Counted from the stretch's first letter, positions 43,361-52,709 are shown. The stretch: DNA of 60,175 bases from Planctomycetota bacterium (GCA_029260735.1 JAJDCR010000127.1:1-60175); one strand, 5' to 3'. Notes: generated by a model not told the origin, from the sequence alone. Numbers and translations are program-made.

Positions 43361-46264
43361 CTATTGAGTCTTCATCTCTTGTAAAAACATCTCCATTCCT
43401 CGAATAATAGCCTTAGCCTGCTCTTTCTGGTACTGCTGATCGAGTAAGCGAGATTCGTCATAAGGGTGGCTCATAAACGCTTGTTCTACCAAAACCGAAA
43501 CCATTCGAGTATTCAGGAGAGGACGATAGTTAAAATTCCCCACTACTCCAAACTCTTTCCAGCCTAACCCGAGAAGCTCCTTATAGATGTATTGCGCTAG
43601 TTTATTACAGTGTAAATGTTTATAGTAAGTACTCGTTCCTGAAACACGAAGAAAACCTTTCTCCGAAGAAGCTGCATTTGCATGGAGTGATACATAAAAA
43701 TCCGCTTGCCCTTTGATAGCAATATCCACTCTTTCTCGCAAGCTAGGTTGGGTGTCACCTACGCGAACAAGGATAGTTTTTGCTCCCAATGCCTCCAGTT
43801 CAGCTTGCAAAAGCTCTACCGCAGTAAAGTTTATATCTTTTTCTTTTGTTCCCATTAGCCCTACTGCTCCGTTCATTTCTCCCCCATGACCCGCCTCTAG
43901 AGCAAAGACGAGCCCTTTAAAGATAGATTCTTCAGAAAGAGTAGGGGGGTGCTTTATGTAAAGAGTAAGCTTCTCTTCTTCTTTTTCTAGCCAATACCCC
44001 CAAATCTGCTTACTTTTTATGGGTATGTGAAGACGAAACCAACCGTCCGATTTTTGTTCCGCACTAACCGTTTTGACTACTTGAGCAGTCATTTTATGGC
44101 TAAGCCAAGTGGTTGCATGGTGGGTGTTAAAAAAATCCAAGTGCAAAGTGTTTTCAAGTCCCGTGCTCACAGAGTAGGCGACCGGAGAGCTTAGGGGAAT
44201 TTCGACTTTGTCGTAATTCTCTTCTCCGCTGATAATGCAGTAAGTAAAATGAGCACTAGGAGTGGGTGTTGAAGGAGGAAGAGCCTTAACATCTTTTTTA
44301 GATACCCAACCAAAAATAGATTCGCCAAAACGAATTTTATAATGATTTTTCTTTTCTCCCACCACCTGTAAATGGGTACCTTCCGGTACTTCACTCAAAA
44401 ATGGACCACCCAAGCGAACAGAGTGTGTTCCCCAAGTAATAGGGGTTTTATCTTCTGTTGCTGCAACAACTCGATGCTGGTAGTTTTCCCAAATAACTTC
44501 CTCTAACGAAAGTTCTTTCTTTTCTTCTTTTAAGTTTTTTTGACTAGAAGAGTCTTTATCTCGAAGAACTGTTAAATGTCGAGTAAGCTCTTCTCCTTCA
44601 ATAAAAGCTGTTACAACAATACTGTTCTTCCCTCGCTTCAGAGGAATATTATCATAAGCAAATACTCCGGTGGGGTAAACATCCACCTCTTTACCATTAA
44701 CCAAGACTTTCCCACCAGGAGAAGTTCGCCCTAGTAAATGAATTTTTTCCTTTTTGATCAGTTCATCTGCTTTTGGCTCAAAAATATGGAGAAACCCCTG
44801 CTCTTCTCTCGTCGAAATGGCACAAGTAAACTCTTGGACTTTACCTTTTTCTATCTTTAAGGGAGGAAAAAGAGTTTTTTCTCCTTGGTAGACAACTTCT
44901 ATCCGAACCTGCTGAGGAGAAATTTGTAAAAAAGCGAATCTACCATCTGACGCACTTGTCCACGCTTTTTTAAAAGCATTATTGGAAGGCTTAGTTTCTC
45001 CCAAAGAATGAATTTTAACCCAAGCATCTACAACCGGTTTGCCTTCTTGGTCAACGACTTTTCCCAAAAGAGCACCCGAGGAGGCTTCTGGCCAGCTAGG
45101 AACATCCGCTTTTTGGGCATAAACTCCTTCTCGAAGCAAATGAAAAGCATTCTTTTCCTTCGCGGAACTATAAGAAAAAATAGCATGCCCATAAACTTCT
45201 TTATCTCGGCTAAACCGGATTTCCTCTATATTTTCTTTAACCGGCCACTCTCCGTACATTCTCTGCCCACCTGCCACTCTTTGCTTTCCTACCCCTCGGA
45301 TAAAATCGACAAGAAGTTCGTTGTAGTTAGGTTTAGGCTCCGGTATATTCCAGTAAATCATAGGAATCAAAAGATCCATAGATCCATTCTCTATCCAGCT
45401 CCAAGTATCTTGAAAGTAGTGATGGAAACCACTACTAAAATCATAGTAGCCAGGAATATGATATCTGTTATAGATTCCCCAAGCAGCACAAGAAACAGTT
45501 AAGTCAGGCTTCTCTTTTTTGACCTCAGCATAAACGTCATTGACAAATTTGTTCATTTGCTCTCTTTGCCAATCTCCCCAATCTTTGCGATTAGGATTTC
45601 CTTTTCCCAGAAAACGCTTTCGACTAACAGGGTCATGGCTAAAATTTTTACCAGGATAACGGATTCGATCCAGGTGCAGTCCATCAAAAGAATAGCGTTT
45701 TACTAGATCGCGGATTACCTTACGCAAGTAAGACTGTACTTCCGGAATACCAATCGAAAGATAGTGGTATTCCACTGGCCCCATGATTTTTCCTGTTTCA
45801 TCACAACAAACCCACGAGTCTTCTGATTCAGGGCCGTGGGTATAGTAAAGATGAGGAGGATTTGTCTTTGGTGGAGGGGCTTGGTATTTACTCCATAAAT
45901 AAAGAGGGATAGGATTGATGTAAGCATGAAGCTCCATGCCTCTTTTGTGTGCTTCTCCAATGGCAAACTCTAAAGGATCAAAACCAGGGTCTTTTGCTCC
46001 GACTAGCTGTGACCAAGGCTCAATTTCACTAGGATAAAGAACTTCTGCTGCTCCTCTAACTTGAAATAAAGCCACATTAAAATTTGCTTGCTCCATATCA
46101 TCAAAAATTTTGATGATATTCTGGCGACAAATTTCAGGATCTAAGTCAGGCCATTCAAAACGAGTTACCCACAAGGCCCGAAACTCAGGAGTAGTTTCTT
46201 CCGACAAAAGAGGCAAGTTTAATAGAAAGACGAGAGCGAGAAGCAAAGGGTATATTTTCAACAT
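43361..46264 (-). CDS. Secreted glycosidase-like (GHL10) / N-acetylmuramoyl-L-alanine amidase fusion
   Basis: The protein has 967 residues with a signal peptide (1-22). Residues about 25-330 form a GHL10/DUF187 TIM-barrel domain (FRALWVTRFEW, LFQVRG, MELHAYINP, DGLHLDRIRYPG). A carboxypeptidase-regulatory-like beta domain (about 395-470), a second beta domain with LLGRTSPGGKVLVNG, and an SH3-like part follow. The C-terminal ~190 residues are Amidase_3: zinc ligands in EAGHGG, the Glu of GTKEKDIN and SLHANA, and the catalytic Glu of VLVEQAFMSH. It should cut peptidoglycan in the periplasm. It starts 8 bp after a kinase gene, with AGGA about 8 nt upstream of the ATG. Confidence 0.9.
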   Translation of the reverse strand: MLKIYPLLLALVFLLNLPLLSEETTPEFRALWVTRFEWPDLDPEICRQNIIKIFDDMEQANFNVALFQVRGAAEVLYPSEIEPWSQLVGAKDPGFDPLEFAIGEAHKRGMELHAYINPIPLYLWSKYQAPPPKTNPPHLYYTHGPESEDSWVCCDETGKIMGPVEYHYLSIGIPEVQSYLRKVIRDLVKRYSFDGLHLDRIRYPGKNFSHDPVSRKRFLGKGNPNRKDWGDWQREQMNKFVNDVYAEVKKEKPDLTVSCAAWGIYNRYHIPGYYDFSSGFHHYFQDTWSWIENGSMDLLIPMIYWNIPEPKPNYNELLVDFIRGVGKQRVAGGQRMYGEWPVKENIEEIRFSRDKEVYGHAIFSYSSAKEKNAFHLLREGVYAQKADVPSWPEASSGALLGKVVDQEGKPVVDAWVKIHSLGETKPSNNAFKKAWTSASDGRFAFLQISPQQVRIEVVYQGEKTLFPPLKIEKGKVQEFTCAISTREEQGFLHIFEPKADELIKKEKIHLLGRTSPGGKVLVNGKEVDVYPTGVFAYDNIPLKRGKNSIVVTAFIEGEELTRHLTVLRDKDSSSQKNLKEEKKELSLEEVIWENYQHRVVAATEDKTPITWGTHSVRLGGPFLSEVPEGTHLQVVGEKKNHYKIRFGESIFGWVSKKDVKALPPSTPTPSAHFTYCIISGEENYDKVEIPLSSPVAYSVSTGLENTLHLDFFNTHHATTWLSHKMTAQVVKTVSAEQKSDGWFRLHIPIKSKQIWGYWLEKEEEKLTLYIKHPPTLSEESIFKGLVFALEAGHGGEMNGAVGLMGTKEKDINFTAVELLQAELEALGAKTILVRVGDTQPSLRERVDIAIKGQADFYVSLHANAASSEKGFLRVSGTSTYYKHLHCNKLAQYIYKELLGLGWKEFGVVGNFNYRPLLNTRMVSVLVEQAFMSHPYDESRLLDQQYQKEQAKAIIRGMEMFLQEMKTQ

Positions 46265-46272
46265 AATCCATC

Positions 46273-49200
46273 CTAAGATTTTTTTAGCTTTTGTTCTTGT
46301 TCAATCAAAGATCCAACAGTTTTTCGAATATTTGGGGTAAGTTGTTTGAGTACATTCAAAGGGTAAACCTGAGGGTCCTCATAGTACTTCAAGAGAGCCC
46401 GGGCAAACTCATGACCACTGATAGCATACACACTACTATCCTGAGCAAAATTTACTCTTTCGTAAGTGTAAAAAATCTTAAGTAAAGATTTTAGAAGCGA
46501 AGTGGCTTGGCTTTTTTCCATTTCTTTTTGAATAGACTGAAGTCGCTGCTGACAATTTTGTAAAGTCTTAGCACGAGCAGCCACTTCCATCTCCTTATCC
46601 TCATATATTAAACCTAAAATTTCTTGAGGTAAATCCTCAACATTGGGTTTATTTCCATTTTTCTGAACTCTTAATAGTTTTACTGTCTCTGACAAATCTT
46701 TTACAGAGTATCCATAAATTTTAATTCCTGGATGGTGATAACGATTATTTTGTATAAGTTGCAAAAAACTCTTAAAACGACGATTTGCCGGATGAGGAGA
46801 AACCAGAAGATGATTTACCTTATCTTCAAGTTCTTTTTTAAGCCGTTGGCATATGAGAAAACAAATACGATTACGCAAATGAGAAGGGATAAAGTTTAAG
46901 CTTGTCTTTAAGTCTTGTATGGAAGATCGTCCCCCTACATCCAAGAAAACTTCAATCAAGTTAATAATACGATCTGCCATATTCTGATACGGAGGTTTCT
47001 TCTGAATCCGATCTAAATGGCGCATCAAAGTAGCTAAGTCTTTTGATCGAGAAATAGTCCTCGCAAACAAAGTATCTTTGTTCTCTTGAGAGTATAACCG
47101 GTGGAGAACTTGGTGGATTCGATTTTCTTTTTTAGAAAAATGAGTTTCCAAAATTTTACGCCAAGACTCAGGGTCTTTTTCTAATTTTTCCTGGATACGC
47201 TTCGTGAAAGAAATAATTTCTAAGTTTTTATGACGTTGAAAAATTTGTGAATTTGCAGGATAGTTTTGCAAATAACACTCCAACTCATCCCTGTCATTAC
47301 AACGTTCGATATGAGCTAGAAAAACTTCATCGTAGCCACTAAAACAAGAGGTTACCAAGGAAGAAAAATACTTACGAATCTTTTGATTAAAAATCTCTGA
47401 TTGAGATACTCCAGCCATTTCATCTAATTTAAAACGTACTTCAGAAGCGGTGTTATGAAAGATATCAATAAGAGAAGAACCCTTGGTGAAAGAATTCCCT
47501 CGTAAAACTAAAACATAACGCAAATCCTTCAGAATTAACTGATCAGAAGACTTGGTTTGCGAAGACTCTAGTAAAGCAAGAATCTCATTCATCAAAAACG
47601 ATGGTTTAGTTTGAATAAATAAATTTTGAACTTCTTTTGGTATATGTAAAATAGCCCCAGGAACCATAGTCATAGAAAGCAAGGTAGCTTCAAATTCTTT
47701 ATTTTCATCTTCATCTTGCCCCGTCATTAGTGACCCCACGGGAGATTGCATAAATTGGCTAACTTCTTGAGTAAACGTTTCCAGAGTAGGGTCCATTTTG
47801 TTACGAATCGTAGTCATAAGGACTTGCGATGCTTCAGCTGTTTTTAAAGGCAAAAAAGACGTAGATTTACGGTGCATTTCATCTTTAAGTCTTTGGCTAG
47901 GCCTAGGAGGAGACTTTCTATGTCCAGGCAATAGCTTCTGTTCCTCTTTTTGAAGAGCTTCTTGCGTCGCTTTTAAAAAGTCTTGAGGAACTTGAAAGCG
48001 TTTTTTAACGTCTCTCTCCATTGCTTTTTCGATCAAGTCTCTGACCGAAGAAGAGAGGTCTGGTCGATACTCATCAATCTTTTTAGGGTTTTCTTCTTGT
48101 TTAACCTTCAAAAGGAGGGCTGGATTTTGAATGTGAGAATATGGTCGACGACCCGAGAGAAGATAATAGAGAACACATCCTAAAGCATAGATGTCTACTC
48201 GAATATCAACCGGTTTTCCAGGCTGGATTTGCTCAGGAGCCATGTAAGCAGGAGTCCCAAAAGCAAGATCGTTTACTAAATGCTCTTTCGTAAACTTCGC
48301 CAAACCAAAATCACTAATTTTAGGAGTCCAGGAAGCTTCTTCTAGCAAAATATTCGCCGGTTTCAAATCGCGATGAACAATATTCAAGCTATGAGCATGC
48401 TCAAGAGCTTGGAGGCAGTCAGCAAGTATCTTTAAAGACTCTCTTACTCCTACATTTTCTTGCTTTTGCAGAAGTATATTGAGGTCACTTCCTAAAACAT
48501 ACTCCATCACCAAAAAAACAGTGTCATTATGGACACCAATCTTATGCAAACGGACTATGTTATGATGGCGAAGAGTACGGTGAATAAAAATTTCTTGAGA
48601 AAAAAGCTGAACCGCCCGAGGGTCATTAATAACTCTTTTAGGAAGAAGTTTGAGCGCGTAGGTTTTACTCTCTTTTTTCTGCAAAGCCTTGTAAACAATT
48701 CCCATATTTCCATGACCGAGCTCTTCTAAAATTGTATAGTTAGAAAACTCATCAATTTGTTCTTTCGGAAAAGCCTCCAAACATTTGCGCTTCAAACGCT
48801 GAGAAACAGAAGAGTCAAGAAAATCTGTTTCTTGAGAAGTCTTGGGACGACGATGGCTTTTTTTCGAAGAGGAAGTTTCTGTACGTAAGGAAGACGAAAC
48901 AATTTCTTCCTCCCCATCGTTTTGCCGAGGATTCAGTTGGCTATCGCCCACCATACCAACTCGGTTATACAAAGGATTTCTCTTAGTTTTAGATTTACTA
49001 TTGTTTGTTTGTTTGCTTAAGAGAGAGTTTTGACCTGACTTATTTTCTGTATTCTTAACTTGAGTAACTTCACCTGTTTTATTTTGCGCATGCTTTACTT
49101 GAGGAACCTGCCCTGTTTTATTTTGCGTATTCTTAACTTGAGCAACTTGTCTCGTTTTATTTTGCGCATGCTTTACTTGAGCAACTTGTCTCGTTTTATT

Positions 49201-49449
49201 TTGTGCATGCTTTACTTGAGGGACTTGTCTCGTTTTTTTCAGAGAATTTTTACCTTCAAGTCCCTGCTTAATTTTTTCGATATCAGATAACGCCGCGAAA
49301 CCTTGCTCAATAATAATATTTTCGATGCGTCGGCTCTGACCTCGCAAAGTAGCCTTTTTTTGAAGATCTAAGCATTTACTTAAATCTTCAAAAGAGATGA
49401 TACCCTTTTTTAGCATCTCGCCAACAACTATGTTATCTTTCACATCCAT
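46273..49449 (-). CDS. Ser/Thr protein kinase with N-terminal repeats and long helical C-terminus
   Basis: The product has 1,058 residues and no membrane helix. Residues 3-67 are a helical module (GEMLKKGIISFEDLSK) like those in the long PilT-like ATPase and the kinase at 17949. Five 13-residue repeats of the type KTRQVAQVKHAQN cover about 74-138. The kinase domain (about 240-500) has GHGNMGIVY, ALKLLP, HRDLKPAN near 358, DFGLAKF and GTPAYMAPEQ, all intact. The last ~540 residues are mostly helical and unrecognised. GGAG lies 10 nt before the ATG at 49449; a GTG at 49455 is a possible but closer start. It is probably cotranscribed with the amidase gene, suggesting control of envelope remodelling. 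Confidence 0.88.
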   Translation of the reverse strand: MDVKDNIVVGEMLKKGIISFEDLSKCLDLQKKATLRGQSRRIENIIIEQGFAALSDIEKIKQGLEGKNSLKKTRQVPQVKHAQNKTRQVAQVKHAQNKTRQVAQVKNTQNKTGQVPQVKHAQNKTGEVTQVKNTENKSGQNSLLSKQTNNSKSKTKRNPLYNRVGMVGDSQLNPRQNDGEEEIVSSSLRTETSSSKKSHRRPKTSQETDFLDSSVSQRLKRKCLEAFPKEQIDEFSNYTILEELGHGNMGIVYKALQKKESKTYALKLLPKRVINDPRAVQLFSQEIFIHRTLRHHNIVRLHKIGVHNDTVFLVMEYVLGSDLNILLQKQENVGVRESLKILADCLQALEHAHSLNIVHRDLKPANILLEEASWTPKISDFGLAKFTKEHLVNDLAFGTPAYMAPEQIQPGKPVDIRVDIYALGCVLYYLLSGRRPYSHIQNPALLLKVKQEENPKKIDEYRPDLSSSVRDLIEKAMERDVKKRFQVPQDFLKATQEALQKEEQKLLPGHRKSPPRPSQRLKDEMHRKSTSFLPLKTAEASQVLMTTIRNKMDPTLETFTQEVSQFMQSPVGSLMTGQDEDENKEFEATLLSMTMVPGAILHIPKEVQNLFIQTKPSFLMNEILALLESSQTKSSDQLILKDLRYVLVLRGNSFTKGSSLIDIFHNTASEVRFKLDEMAGVSQSEIFNQKIRKYFSSLVTSCFSGYDEVFLAHIERCNDRDELECYLQNYPANSQIFQRHKNLEIISFTKRIQEKLEKDPESWRKILETHFSKKENRIHQVLHRLYSQENKDTLFARTISRSKDLATLMRHLDRIQKKPPYQNMADRIINLIEVFLDVGGRSSIQDLKTSLNFIPSHLRNRICFLICQRLKKELEDKVNHLLVSPHPANRRFKSFLQLIQNNRYHHPGIKIYGYSVKDLSETVKLLRVQKNGNKPNVEDLPQEILGLIYEDKEMEVAARAKTLQNCQQRLQSIQKEMEKSQATSLLKSLLKIFYTYERVNFAQDSSVYAISGHEFARALLKYYEDPQVYPLNVLKQLTPNIRKTVGSLIEQEQKLKKS
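49037..49231 (-). repeat. Five 39-bp tandem repeats in the kinase gene
   Basis: Units begin at 49037, 49076, 49115, 49154 and 49193. They are in frame and each encodes 13 residues of the N-terminal linker of the kinase. The outermost unit, at 49037, is the most diverged. Confidence 0.95.
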
Positions 49450-49653
49450 TTCCACTTTTCTCCACCTTGGGCCCCGTTGGGGTATTGAGGGAAATTATTT
49501 GCAGAAACTATTATAGCTTTACTGTGTAATTTATCAAGATTTTTAGAGTTCACTAAGGAATAAAGACATTTTTGTAAAGTTTCTTGATGCCAGAAAAATT
49601 GTTTTGTAAAATACTCAACTAAAATTAAATGGAAAATCAAGGCTTCTCTTAAA

Positions 49654-49707
49654 AACTAAGAAAACTAAGTAAACTGAGTAAACTAAGTAAACTAAATAAA
49701 CTGAGTG
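49654..49707 (+). repeat. Six 9-bp tandem repeats upstream of the YkgJ-like gene
   Basis: Six units of the type AACTAAGTA run without a gap, 30 bp before the start codon at 49737. They lie in the leader or promoter region, where copy-number change could alter expression. The rest of the gap from 49450 shows nothing else. Confidence 0.85.
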
Positions 49708-49736
49708 AAAAGATATCAACAACCAAGGAGTAACTC

Positions 49737-50258
49737 ATGAAAGATGGTTTAGGAAGACGCTTTCTCAAAAGAATAGCACGTTTTTGCTATACCTTTGATT
49801 TAAAAACAACTCGTTTTATTTGGAAAGCAAAAGGGGAACCTAAGTTTGAGTTAAAAGGGTACTGTAATGGCTGTGGAATCTGTTGCGAATCTCCGATGAT
49901 CCAAACTAACCCCATCTTTTTTCATTTAAAAAGTGTCCGTTGGATGATTCTAACTTGGCACAGAGTTGTCAACGGCTTTGATTATGTCGGAGAGAACAAA
50001 CGTTTCTACACTTTTAGCTTTCGCTGCACTCATTGGGATTCGGAAACAAAACTCTGTGATTCTTATGAAAGTCGTCCTGGTCTTTGCCGAGACTATCCAC
50101 GTAACTTAACCTATACAGTCGATCCTCAGTTTTTTGAAGAGTGTAGCTACTATGCTGTTAACAAAAATGCTGCTCGTCTACGAAAATCTCTCGAAAACCA
50201 AAAACTTCCTCCTGAAAAACTCGCCGAGATTTATGAAAAACTCCATCTAAAAGAGTAA
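49737..50258 (+). CDS. YkgJ-family cysteine-cluster protein
   Basis: The protein has 173 residues. The cluster YCNGCGICCESP near residue 41 and the later FRCTHWDSETKLC...RPGLCRDYP match the YkgJ/UPF0153 family, which is predicted to bind zinc or an iron-sulfur centre. No reaction is established. AAGGAG lies 7-8 nt before the ATG. The last codons fall inside a TAAAAGAG repeat that also supplies the stop codon. Confidence 0.88.
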   Translation: MKDGLGRRFLKRIARFCYTFDLKTTRFIWKAKGEPKFELKGYCNGCGICCESPMIQTNPIFFHLKSVRWMILTWHRVVNGFDYVGENKRFYTFSFRCTHWDSETKLCDSYESRPGLCRDYPRNLTYTVDPQFFEECSYYAVNKNAARLRKSLENQKLPPEKLAEIYEKLHLKE

Positions 50259-50279
50259 AAGAGTAAAAGAGTAAAAGAG
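50248..50279 (+). repeat. Four 8-bp tandem repeats (TAAAAGAG)
   Basis: Four perfect units overlap the stop codon of the YkgJ-like gene. A shift in unit number would change the C-terminus or stop position slightly. Confidence 0.9.
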
Positions 50280-50307
50280 CTTCCATAAAAAAATGGGACA
50301 ATTTTTT

Positions 50308-50706
50308 TCATAGAATATCTCCACTTTCGAGAATAGCCTGAGCTTCAATTTCCACGAGAATACCAGGAGAAATAAATCGGCTCACTTCAATCATGGTTGC
50401 TGCTGGTTTAATTTCTCCAAAAAACTCACAGTGAGCTTGAGAAATTTCCTCCCAATCGTCGATATTTTTCACATACATCCGCGTTCGAGTGACATCAGAG
50501 AGCTTACCTCCTAATCCTTCAATCGCTCTTGCTATTTTTTGAAATACATACCTCGCTTGTCCGTAAGCATTTCCTTCTTCTATTGTTTTTCCTTCGCCAT
50601 CAGTAGCCGTTGTACCGGAAACTTCAATAAAGCAATCCACACGCACAGCTCTAGCATAACCCACTTTTTTTTCCCACTTACTAGGGGAATGAAAATGTTT
50701 CCTCAT
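50308..50706 (-). CDS. RidA/YjgF-family protein
   Basis: The protein has 132 residues, the usual length. ARAVRVDCFIEVSGTTA, QARYVFQKI, TRTRMYVKNI and the IEVSRFISPGILVEIEAQAIL ending fit the Rid superfamily; the Arg in TRTRMYV marks members able to hydrolyse reactive enamines and imines. The frame continues up to 50796, but the start at 50706 fits the family start and lies 58 bp downstream of a good promoter, which the longer start would include. It is divergent from the gene at 50820. Confidence 0.9.
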   Translation of the reverse strand: MRKHFHSPSKWEKKVGYARAVRVDCFIEVSGTTATDGEGKTIEEGNAYGQARYVFQKIARAIEGLGGKLSDVTRTRMYVKNIDDWEEISQAHCEFFGEIKPAATMIEVSRFISPGILVEIEAQAILESGDIL

Positions 50707-50763
50707 TTTAAACTCTCTAAAGGGACTCTTATTTTTAAGTAGACATCTGTTTTTGCTTTGTAT

Positions 50764-50792
50764 ACTATATAAGAATTTGGCAGAGTTTACAA
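50764..50792 (-). promoter_or_regulatory. Sigma70-like promoter for the RidA gene
   Basis: Read on the minus strand, TTGTAA (50792-50787) and TATAGT (50769-50764) are separated by exactly 17 bp. Transcription would start near 50757, leaving about a 50-nt leader to the ATG at 50706. The same DNA may hold the divergent promoter of the gene at 50820. Confidence 0.5.
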
Positions 50793-50819
50793 GCACGTCA
50801 AAACCAAAGGAAATTCATC

Positions 50820-52070
50820 ATGTATACGACCAACTGTCATAACCGAAAAGTAGGGTTTTTCTTTTTACTTTTATGGGGGGCTCTTCCTTTTGTTTTGACT
50901 CAAGAAATAGAGAATGACATTAACCTTTTCTATCATGAATCACTGGAAGTTCAAGAAGACAACAGCGATTCTATTTTCAAATATGCTTGGGATTTCCCCA
51001 ACTACGGAGACGATGAAAGATACAGTTTTGCTCGTCGTTTTACTTTCTTTGAGTTGAATGGGGCAGGTGTGGGCTATGTCGGCTACTCTTATGGACAAGT
51101 CAATGCTGATGACGTTGTGGCACAAGGAATTTTTGCCTTCATCGCTTTTCGCCCTTTTGTTTTTGATTTTGAATCTTTTGATATCTCGCTAGGAATATCC
51201 TTTGCTGGAACAACAGAAAATCAAGTCATTGCAGACGTCAATGTAGATGAAAGTGACGACACAACTGTTCTCAAAGCAAAAGCTGATAGTATCGAAGGGC
51301 ATTCTTCTGGTTACGTTGTTGCATTAAACACAGTTTTTAATTTCCCCGACCAGGCTCTCCAAATAGAAACATCCATAGGGCACGGTTGGTCACATTTTGA
51401 CCTTGCCATTGATATTGATTTTGATGTCAACATCTTAGATGTTCTATTAATCAATGGATCCTTAGATGAATTTGAGTATAATCAACGCGACCAAGCTTTT
51501 TTCTTCAGTTTTATGATTCGCAAATTCTATGACCGCGACTTCCTCAATTACTTTTCTGTAGGAGGCCAGGCCTTTATGAGCTATACAACATATTCTCGTA
51601 ACAGCAGAGGAATACCGAATTTAGAATTAGAAATCCTAGGAGAAAAGATAGACCTAATTAACGGCCAAAAACAAAAACTTCCCCCTGAGCTTGATATTCA
51701 AGGAGGAAAAAAAGTTGATATTAACAGTTTTGCTGTTGGTTGCGACGTCCGTCTTTTTACCCTCCCCAGCGACCTACCCATTCCAGGTATTGGAAATCGC
51801 GGCTTTGATTTTGATTTTTTGGGAGGGCTTGAGCACCGCACAGGAGAAGCCTTTGGAAGAGATATTCATGGCCTCAGAATCTCTTTAGGTGGATACGTCT
51901 CCATATTAGGGATGTTCAATATCATTTATGCCTATACCTGGGAAGAAGCTAACGATCTCAATGACGATTGGTCTATTAGCGTTGTTATTGGTCTTTATGG
52001 TTCAGCAGGAGTTTCTCTTCCCTCTCCACTACCTCTAGTACAACCAAATCCCGGCAATGTCGGGGGTTAA
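50820..52070 (+). CDS. Secreted protein of unknown function, possibly a beta-barrel
   Basis: The product has 416 residues. A hydrophobic signal (about 10-27, ending VLTQ) suggests export. The mature part is rich in alternating aromatic and hydrophobic residues (FTFFELNGAGVGYVGYSYG, FIAFRPFVFDF), typical of outer-membrane beta-strands, with many Asp-containing turns. No family is recognised. It lies 48 bp before a prepilin gene on the same strand and may share its transcript. Confidence 0.7.
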   Translation: MYTTNCHNRKVGFFFLLLWGALPFVLTQEIENDINLFYHESLEVQEDNSDSIFKYAWDFPNYGDDERYSFARRFTFFELNGAGVGYVGYSYGQVNADDVVAQGIFAFIAFRPFVFDFESFDISLGISFAGTTENQVIADVNVDESDDTTVLKAKADSIEGHSSGYVVALNTVFNFPDQALQIETSIGHGWSHFDLAIDIDFDVNILDVLLINGSLDEFEYNQRDQAFFFSFMIRKFYDRDFLNYFSVGGQAFMSYTTYSRNSRGIPNLELEILGEKIDLINGQKQKLPPELDIQGGKKVDINSFAVGCDVRLFTLPSDLPIPGIGNRGFDFDFLGGLEHRTGEAFGRDIHGLRISLGGYVSILGMFNIIYAYTWEEANDLNDDWSISVVIGLYGSAGVSLPSPLPLVQPNPGNVGG

Positions 52071-52118
52071 GTTTTATATCTTACTTTATTCGCCTTATTT
52101 GTTCAGCAGGAGCATTTT

Positions 52119-52700
52119 ATGTACTACCGAAATTCAAAAGCATTTACTTTAATTGAGTTGATTGTTGTTATTGCTATTCTAGCAATTTTAGCCGTAGCTC
52201 TTATTCCCTTAATTAATAACTTCATTGAAAAATCACGTATTTCTCAGTTAATGACTGTCGTTGCAGGTGTTGAGACCGCTGCAACCGCTTTTAACGCAGA
52301 TACAGCTGGTATTCCTACTGATTTTTTCATCCCCTTAAAAGACAGTGAGTTTGTTGTTGATCGAGGTCGAGTAAACTGGGATGGTCCTTACTTTAGTGGC
52401 AACTCAAGCGGAGTGACTCCTTGGGGAGGACAATTCTTCTTATCGATGTCATCAGGAGAAGTGGCTCTTGATTTCAGCTTACTTCTACTGGGAGAGTTAT
52501 CCGCTCCTAACCCAGAAAGCATTGCCAGAGTACCCATTCCTTCGATGGTAGAAGTTTCCAAAAAAATTGATGGAAGTGCAGACTTAGATGCGGGAAGAGT
52601 GCAAAATCGCCCTGGTGATATTTTTGGAATCATCATTATCAAAGACGCTTTTGCTGACGTTGCTCCCGATAACGAAGCTAATGCTCCCACTATTGAGTAA
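52119..52700 (+). CDS. Prepilin/pseudopilin with N-terminal methylation motif
   Basis: The protein has 193 residues. The N-terminus reads NSKAFTLIELIVVIAILAILA: a class III signal with Glu at +5 and a hydrophobic helix. The residue before the cleavage point is Ala instead of the usual Gly, which some prepilin peptidases accept. The mature part (TAGIPTDFFIP, NWDGPYF, WGGQFFL) resembles type II secretion pseudopilins. CAGGAG lies 8 nt before the ATG. It could be a substrate of a pilus or T2SS-like machine that uses the PilT-like ATPases elsewhere in the window. Confidence 0.9.
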   Translation: MYYRNSKAFTLIELIVVIAILAILAVALIPLINNFIEKSRISQLMTVVAGVETAATAFNADTAGIPTDFFIPLKDSEFVVDRGRVNWDGPYFSGNSSGVTPWGGQFFLSMSSGEVALDFSLLLLGELSAPNPESIARVPIPSMVEVSKKIDGSADLDAGRVQNRPGDIFGIIIIKDAFADVAPDNEANAPTIE

Positions 52701-52709
52701 GGGTTAATC

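Noticed and set aside
50707..50796. Longer N-terminus for the RidA protein
   Set aside because: The added 30 residues do not fit the family, and a 17-bp-spaced promoter lies inside that stretch.
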